A stretch of DNA of 46,191 bases, from positions 1 to 46,191 of the forward strand of contig JAAZBV010000097.1 of assembly GCA_012513605.1 (NCBI GenBank). Reading direction: 5' to 3'. This DNA is from Desulfatiglans sp. GTDB lineage: Bacteria > Desulfobacterota > DSM-4660 > Desulfatiglandales > HGW-15. The notes under the pieces are model-generated. The model was given only the letters and a program-made list of their open reading frames with translations. It was not told where the DNA came from and made no database searches. Both the position numbers and the translations under genes were made by a program. Shown piece after piece: positions 43,814 to 46,191 of the stretch (positions within the stretch are counted from its first letter, which is position 1; each line of letters begins with the position of its first letter).

Positions 43814-43823
43814 TAACCAGCCG

Positions 43824-44360
43824 CTAAGGTTGAATAAAAATATTCTTCCTGAAATATTTCAGCTCTTCAATGGATTCCATTATATCATTCAGTGCCAGGT
43901 GATCCTTTTTCTTCTGATATGGCGGAAGCGCAGGGTACCACCTTTTTGCCAGCTCCTTGATGCTGCTTACATCTATGATCCTGTAATGAAAATATCCTTC
44001 AAGAAGGGGCATGTGTTTTGCGAGAAATCTTCTATCCTGCCAGACGCTGTTTCCGCACAGGGGGGATTCCCCTTTACCGCAATGAGAAGAGACAAACTTC
44101 AGGGTGGCCTGCTCTGCCTGTGCGCAGTCGCACACTGATGCCCTAACACGAGCAAGAAGGCCTGATGCCTGATGGTGTGTGCGGCTCCACTCCTCCATGC
44201 GATCAAGGACATCCTCAGGGTAATTAATGGCAATATGGGGGCCTTCAGCGATTATGTTCAGGTTCGCATCTGTGATCACGGTGGCGATCTCAAGAATAAC
44301 CATTGTGTCAGGGTCAAGCCCTGTCATCTCAAGGTCTATCCAGGCAAGGTTAGTGCTCAT
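43824..44360 (-). CDS. orn: Oligoribonuclease
   Basis: This 178-residue DEDDh exonuclease begins LAWIDLEMTGLDPD with the first Asp-Glu pair (Asp9, Glu11) and has WSRTHHQASGL, SPLCGNSVWQDRRFL (second Asp) and HLALNDIMESIEEL (His-Ala-Leu-x-Asp, last His and Asp). It degrades 2-5-nucleotide RNAs, including pGpG from c-di-GMP breakdown, in the cytoplasm. It is convergent with the large gene, with 10 bp between the stop codons. It matches the family length closely. Confidence 0.95.
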   Translation of the reverse strand: MSTNLAWIDLEMTGLDPDTMVILEIATVITDANLNIIAEGPHIAINYPEDVLDRMEEWSRTHHQASGLLARVRASVCDCAQAEQATLKFVSSHCGKGESPLCGNSVWQDRRFLAKHMPLLEGYFHYRIIDVSSIKELAKRWYPALPPYQKKKDHLALNDIMESIEELKYFRKNIFIQP

Positions 44361-44460
44361 ATGATGGTCTCCTTAGTGAAAAATTATCTATGTAGAACTT
44401 ATAGGTTAATTGGAATCAGGTGTCAAACCATTAGGAGATTTTTACCATGGTCTTTTCTCT

Positions 44461-44745
44461 ATTCATACCTTGGCGCATTATCGCCAAGCTAAGGCGAAAA
44501 GCAAAAGCCTAAAGCAATATCTCACACAGAGGTGCAAAGAACACTATGAAAATCAAATGCTTTTTATTTAATATTTTTTTGTTTCTTAACTTTGTGAGCT
44601 TTGTGACTTTGTGTGAGAAATGGTTTTTCGTCTTGAATTATGAATAGCAGTTTTTCACAGGGATCTTTATCTTATATCCCTTACCAGTAATATGTTTTGG
44701 TACGATATTTTTGTTAACTTGACGCCAATGCGCGAAGGAGGGAAT
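44461..44745 (+). repeat. 285-bp MITE-like repeat, complete copy
   Basis: The same length and sequence as the inverted copy at 24622-24906; the left half also occurs at 5537-5697. Outer arms around GCGCATTAT-cgccAAGCTAAG and TTAACTTGACgccAATGCGC are inverted relative to each other. Inner arms CTCACACAGAGG and CTTTGTGTGAG flank a variable centre. No coding capacity. Confidence 0.85.
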
Positions 44746-44766
44746 CCATTTGAAAAGGGAAAAGGG

Positions 44767-44793
44767 AAAAGGGGTCAAATCTCCGAATAGCTC
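44767..44793. repeat. Left inverted repeat of the RAYT unit
   Basis: Twenty-seven bases starting AAAAGGGGTCAAATCTCC. They are the inverse of 45789-45815 with one mismatch. The pair flanks the first Y1 transposase gene exactly, so it may delimit a mobile unit or form a REP-like structure. Confidence 0.8.
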
Positions 44794-44822
44794 TTGACAT
44801 GTAAGAATAAGGAATATAGAAT
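44794..44822 (+). promoter_or_regulatory. Promoter giving a nearly leaderless RAYT mRNA
   Basis: TTGACA (44794-44799), 17 nt, TAGAAT (44817-44822). The expected start of transcription (about 44829) nearly coincides with the ATG at 44830, and there is no good ribosome-binding site. The second RAYT gene has TTGACA (45882) placed similarly. Confidence 0.55.
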
Positions 44823-44829
44823 CCAGCCC

Positions 44830-45798
44830 ATGTCTAGACCATTAAGAATAGAATATACAGGTGCCTGGTATCATGTAATGAATAGAGGTGGTAGATATAT
44901 CTCCATTTTTGAAGATAAAAATGATTATTCTCTGTTCCTGGATATATTGAAGGATACTATAGAAACCTTTCATATTAAAATTGCTGCATTTTGTCTGATG
45001 CAAAACCATTATCACCTCCTTATTCAAACTCCTGAATCAAATATATCAAGAAGCATGAGACACATTAACGGTGTATATACTCAAAGGTTTAATAAACTTC
45101 ATGGGTATGATGGGGCTCTTTTTCGAGGAAGATACAAATCCATTCTGGTTGATGAGGATAGTTATCTTCTGCAGGTAATGAGATATATTCACAGGAATCC
45201 GGTTACAGCCGGATTGACAGACAAATTCAAATATCCATGGAGCAGTCATAAAGCATATCTTTCAAATGCAAAAGAATGGGGATGGGTAAGTAAAGATAAA
45301 ATATTAAGTATGTTAAACAGAAATAAATCTTTACAAAAGGCTGTATATAAAGATTTTGTAAATACCCCTGACAATGATGATTTTACAGCCATATATAAAA
45401 AGAGGAAATTACCTGTAATACTTGGAAATGAGAAGTTTTTATCGAATATTAAGGATCGATATTTTAAAAATAAAAGAAATATAGAAATTCCGGAATCAAA
45501 GATATTAGTACCTGATAAAAGTGAGATAATGTCCGTGCTATGCAGAGAATACAAGGTTTCACTTGAAGATTTAAAGGTATCAAGAAGAGGGCAGAAGAAT
45601 GAAGCAAGAGATATAGCGATATATTTAATTAGACAAATAAGAAGTGACACCTTAAACACGCTAAGTGGAGAGTTTAATCTTAAAAAAGATAGCTCTGCGG
45701 GGAGTATAGTTGATAGGGTAAAAAAGCAGATACAAACAGATAAGCAGTTCAGGTGTAAGATAAACAGTATATTAAAAAAACTTAACATGAGCTATTAG
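44830..45798 (+). CDS. REP-associated tyrosine transposase (RAYT, Y1/IS200-like), copy 1
   Basis: Started at MSRPLRIEY, the typical RAYT opening, this is 322 residues. The Y1_Tnp fold includes YHVMNRGG, the histidine pair in MQNHYHLLIQ (HUH motif), and GALFRGRYKSILVDEDSYLL with the catalytic Tyr region MRYIHRNPVTAGL. The C-terminal part (about 225-320) contains a DnaA-like helix (SEIMSVLCREYKVSLEDLKVSRRGQKNEARDIAIYLI), common in this group. RAYTs nick at REP hairpins. A 27-bp inverted repeat pair flanks it. Sequence appears intact. Confidence 0.85.
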   Translation: MSRPLRIEYTGAWYHVMNRGGRYISIFEDKNDYSLFLDILKDTIETFHIKIAAFCLMQNHYHLLIQTPESNISRSMRHINGVYTQRFNKLHGYDGALFRGRYKSILVDEDSYLLQVMRYIHRNPVTAGLTDKFKYPWSSHKAYLSNAKEWGWVSKDKILSMLNRNKSLQKAVYKDFVNTPDNDDFTAIYKKRKLPVILGNEKFLSNIKDRYFKNKRNIEIPESKILVPDKSEIMSVLCREYKVSLEDLKVSRRGQKNEARDIAIYLIRQIRSDTLNTLSGEFNLKKDSSAGSIVDRVKKQIQTDKQFRCKINSILKKLNMSY

Positions 45799-45815
45799 GA
45801 GATTTGACCCCTTTT
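45789..45815. repeat. Right inverted repeat of the RAYT unit
   Basis: Complement of 44767-44793 with one mismatch, and overlapping the end of the transposase gene (stop at 45796-45798). The pairing extends two more bases outward (GGAAAAGGGG). Confidence 0.8.
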
Positions 45816-45916
45816 CCTCTCCCTCGCTGCTGCAAATCCCTTACCTGTGGATAAGGGGACGACCTTTAAAATTAAAATTGCTTGACATTGGTTAGATTTT
45901 GAGTAAAAGTGTGGGC

Positions 45917-46191
45917 ATGCCAAGAATAGCTAGACTAGATACACCGGGTTTATTACACCATGTGATGATCAGGGGGATAGAACGCCGCAGGATCTTCAAA
46001 GACGATGAAGACCGTGAAAACCTCATGGAAAGACTTTCTGATCTCCTGCCCAAAACAAAAACACAATGCTATGCCTGGGCCTTCATGCCTAATCACGCAC
46101 ATTTTCTATTCAGAAGCGGTCCCTCAGGTATTGCCACTTTAATGAAACGTCTCTTAACTGGTTATGCAATTTATTATAACAGGAGGCACAA
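45917..46191 (+). CDS. REP-associated tyrosine transposase, copy 2 (runs off the end)
   Basis: An open frame from the ATG at 45917 (MPRIARLDTPGLLHHVMIRG) reaches the window edge without a stop. It contains the HUH segment MPNHAHFLF and the SGIATLMKRLLTGYAIYYNRRH stretch, so it is a Y1-type transposase of a different subfamily from copy 1. The Tyr part and C-terminus lie beyond the edge. TTGACA lies at 45882-45887 with TAAAAG at 45904-45909 (16-nt spacer), again giving little or no leader before the ATG. Confidence 0.85.
   Translation, partial: MPRIARLDTPGLLHHVMIRGIERRRIFKDDEDRENLMERLSDLLPKTKTQCYAWAFMPNHAHFLFRSGPSGIATLMKRLLTGYAIYYNRRH

Noticed and set aside
45246-45788. Minus-strand open frame of 180 codons within the RAYT gene
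   Set aside because: Antisense shadow of an intact Y1 transposase; low-complexity Leu/Ser/Phe composition is typical for antisense frames.

Overview
The window looks like a piece of chromosome from an anaerobic bacterium of moderate-to-low G+C, most likely a member of the Desulfobacterota (former Deltaproteobacteria). That is an inference from style, not from a marker gene: two genes need in-frame UGA read as selenocysteine, dispersed REP/BIME and MITE-like repeats are abundant, and there are many small toxin-antitoxin modules and large uncharacterised exported proteins. No rRNA, tRNA or CRISPR array was found.

Layout. 1-2000: a small unknown gene and a RelB/RelE module. 2300-9200: a subtilase with a secretin-like N-terminal domain, a HI0933-type flavoprotein, a NUDIX/HAD pair, a secreted GH43 glycosidase and a small glycine-rich exported protein. 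9300-12050: hipBA, a decayed Phd-type antitoxin, a mini OmpA-like protein and a small membrane protein. 12364-24460: a long minus-strand block beginning with a BlaI repressor and a BlaR1-like M56 protease whose promoter carries two dyad operators. Downstream lie a beta-domain/TPR protein, a TonB-C/TPR protein, four paralogous LolA-like exported proteins with a possible fifth remnant, and a beta-domain/HEAT-like protein. An IS110 transposon with a structured 3' region and a perfect 56-bp palindrome has inserted among them. No beta-lactamase or penicillin-binding domain is present, so this may be an envelope-response regulon built on a Bla-type switch.

25079-31249 is the most interesting part. 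Two consecutive genes, each with its own sigma70-like promoter, ribosome-binding site and signal peptide, are interrupted by UGA at codons 132 and 134. Both UGA codons fall in a UxxC context (USQC and UGSC). Read through, they are exported selenoproteins of about 580 residues in the UGSC family. They are followed by an arylsulfotransferase-like periplasmic protein and a translationally coupled cupin-like protein. The arrangement recalls arylsulfotransferase genes linked to a dedicated thiol oxidoreductase (DsbL/DsbI with ASST in uropathogenic E. coli), with selenoproteins in the redox role; that functional link is inference.

31449-44360: a DUF3795 protein, a polytopic membrane protein, a DUF7000-like gene with an in-frame TAG, an MNT/HEPN module, two paralogous 121-residue proteins each made of two repeats, an exported esterase with a Cys-rich segment and a clear terminator, a stand-alone Lrp/AsnC ligand-binding domain, a DUF3783 protein, a 1571-residue uncharacterised protein, and oligoribonuclease. 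44461-46191: a 285-bp MITE-like repeat (same length as an inverted copy at 24622) and two RAYT/Y1 transposase genes. The first is framed by 27-bp inverted repeats; the second runs off the end. The RAYTs are candidate mobilisers of the hairpin repeats scattered through the window.
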